NCBI GenBank assembly: GCA_905372035.1
Contig: CAJPNN010000071.1
Span: 1 to 5,931 of the forward strand
Direction of reading: 5' to 3'
Length of the DNA: 5,931 nucleotides
From: Bacillota bacterium
GTDB taxonomy: Bacteria; Bacillota; Clostridia; Peptostreptococcales; Anaerovoracaceae
In this document: positions 5,774 to 5,931 of the stretch, one piece after another
Layout: every line of letters begins with the position of its first letter
Numbering within the stretch: position 1 is the stretch's first letter
The notes under the pieces: generated by a model
Databases searched by the model: none
Told to the model about the DNA's origin: nothing
Seen by the model: only the letters and a program-made list of their open reading frames with translations
Program-made: the position numbers and the translations under genes

Positions 5774-5931
5774 ATGGAGGATTCAAATCGTAGTACAAGG
5801 AAAACAATGACTGCCATAAAGAATATTTTTTTGAACTTGATTGAAGAAAAACCGTATTATAAAATTTCAGTCAGCGAAATTACAGAAAGAGCAGATATAA
5901 GTAGGTCAACATTTTATTTACACTATAGTGA
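5774..5931 (+). CDS. TetR/AcrR-family transcriptional regulator, N-terminal part only (runs off right edge)
   Basis: Fifty-two open codons from ATG 5774 reach the right edge. The product starts MEDSNRSTRKTMTAIKNIF and contains the helix-turn-helix of TetR proteins: KISVSEITERADISRSTFY (residues 30-48) followed by LHYS. The ITERADISRSTFYLHY pattern is the family's DNA-recognition signature. The ligand-binding C-terminal domain is outside the window, so effector and targets are unknown. AAGGAG (5759-5764) lies 9 bases before the start, and the gene begins 67 bp after the ATPase in the same direction. It could regulate the importer or, as commonly for TetR proteins, a neighbouring gene beyond the edge such as an efflux system; nothing visible decides between these. 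Confidence 0.88.
   Translation, partial: MEDSNRSTRKTMTAIKNIFLNLIEEKPYYKISVSEITERADISRSTFYLHYS

Noticed and set aside
5506..5817. 103-codon minus-strand reading frame across the end of the ATPase and start of the TetR gene
   Set aside because: It overlaps two clear plus-strand genes and reads as Phe/Tyr-rich antisense of A+T-rich coding sequence.

Overview
The window reads as chromosomal DNA of a low-G+C Bacillota, most likely an anaerobe of the Clostridia/Tissierellia type. The grounds are A+T-rich coding sequence with many AGA/AGG arginine codons, strong GGAGG-type ribosome binding sites, a consensus sigma-A-type promoter and Firmicutes-type gene content (RqcH, and the yicC-gmk-rpoZ order). 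Genus and species cannot be decided from this sequence. No tRNA, rRNA, mobile element or CRISPR array was seen.

Layout: on the minus strand, running off the left edge, is the first 442 codons of rqcH, the ribosome quality-control factor. A 142-bp A+T-rich divergent intergenic region rich in palindromes separates it from a plus-strand series: yicC (endoribonuclease family), gmk (guanylate kinase) and rpoZ (RNA polymerase omega). Fifteen bases after rpoZ comes a lipoprotein amino-acid-binding protein (ABC importer, solute-binding family 3). A 167-bp gap follows, holding nested inverted repeats, a textbook TTGACA-N17-TTTAAT promoter and a terminator-like hairpin. The permease and ATPase genes of the same importer come next. 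The window ends inside the first 52 codons of a TetR/AcrR-type regulator.

The genes fall into two groups. The first is an RNA and translation housekeeping group: rqcH tags peptides on stalled 60S-equivalent (50S) subunits, yicC acts in RNA turnover, gmk supplies GDP/GTP, and rpoZ completes RNA polymerase. The second is a complete one-SBP, one-permease, one-ATPase importer for a polar or charged amino acid whose exact substrate cannot be read from sequence. The two groups are joined physically: the binding protein is packed directly behind rpoZ, while permease and ATPase have their own promoter and hairpin leader.

I see no exotic new system. The points most worth a second look are the structured 4117-4283 leader inside the transporter locus, the rpoZ-transporter junction, the absence of remA between yicC and gmk, and a Glu in place of the usual Asp in the DR motif of RqcH.
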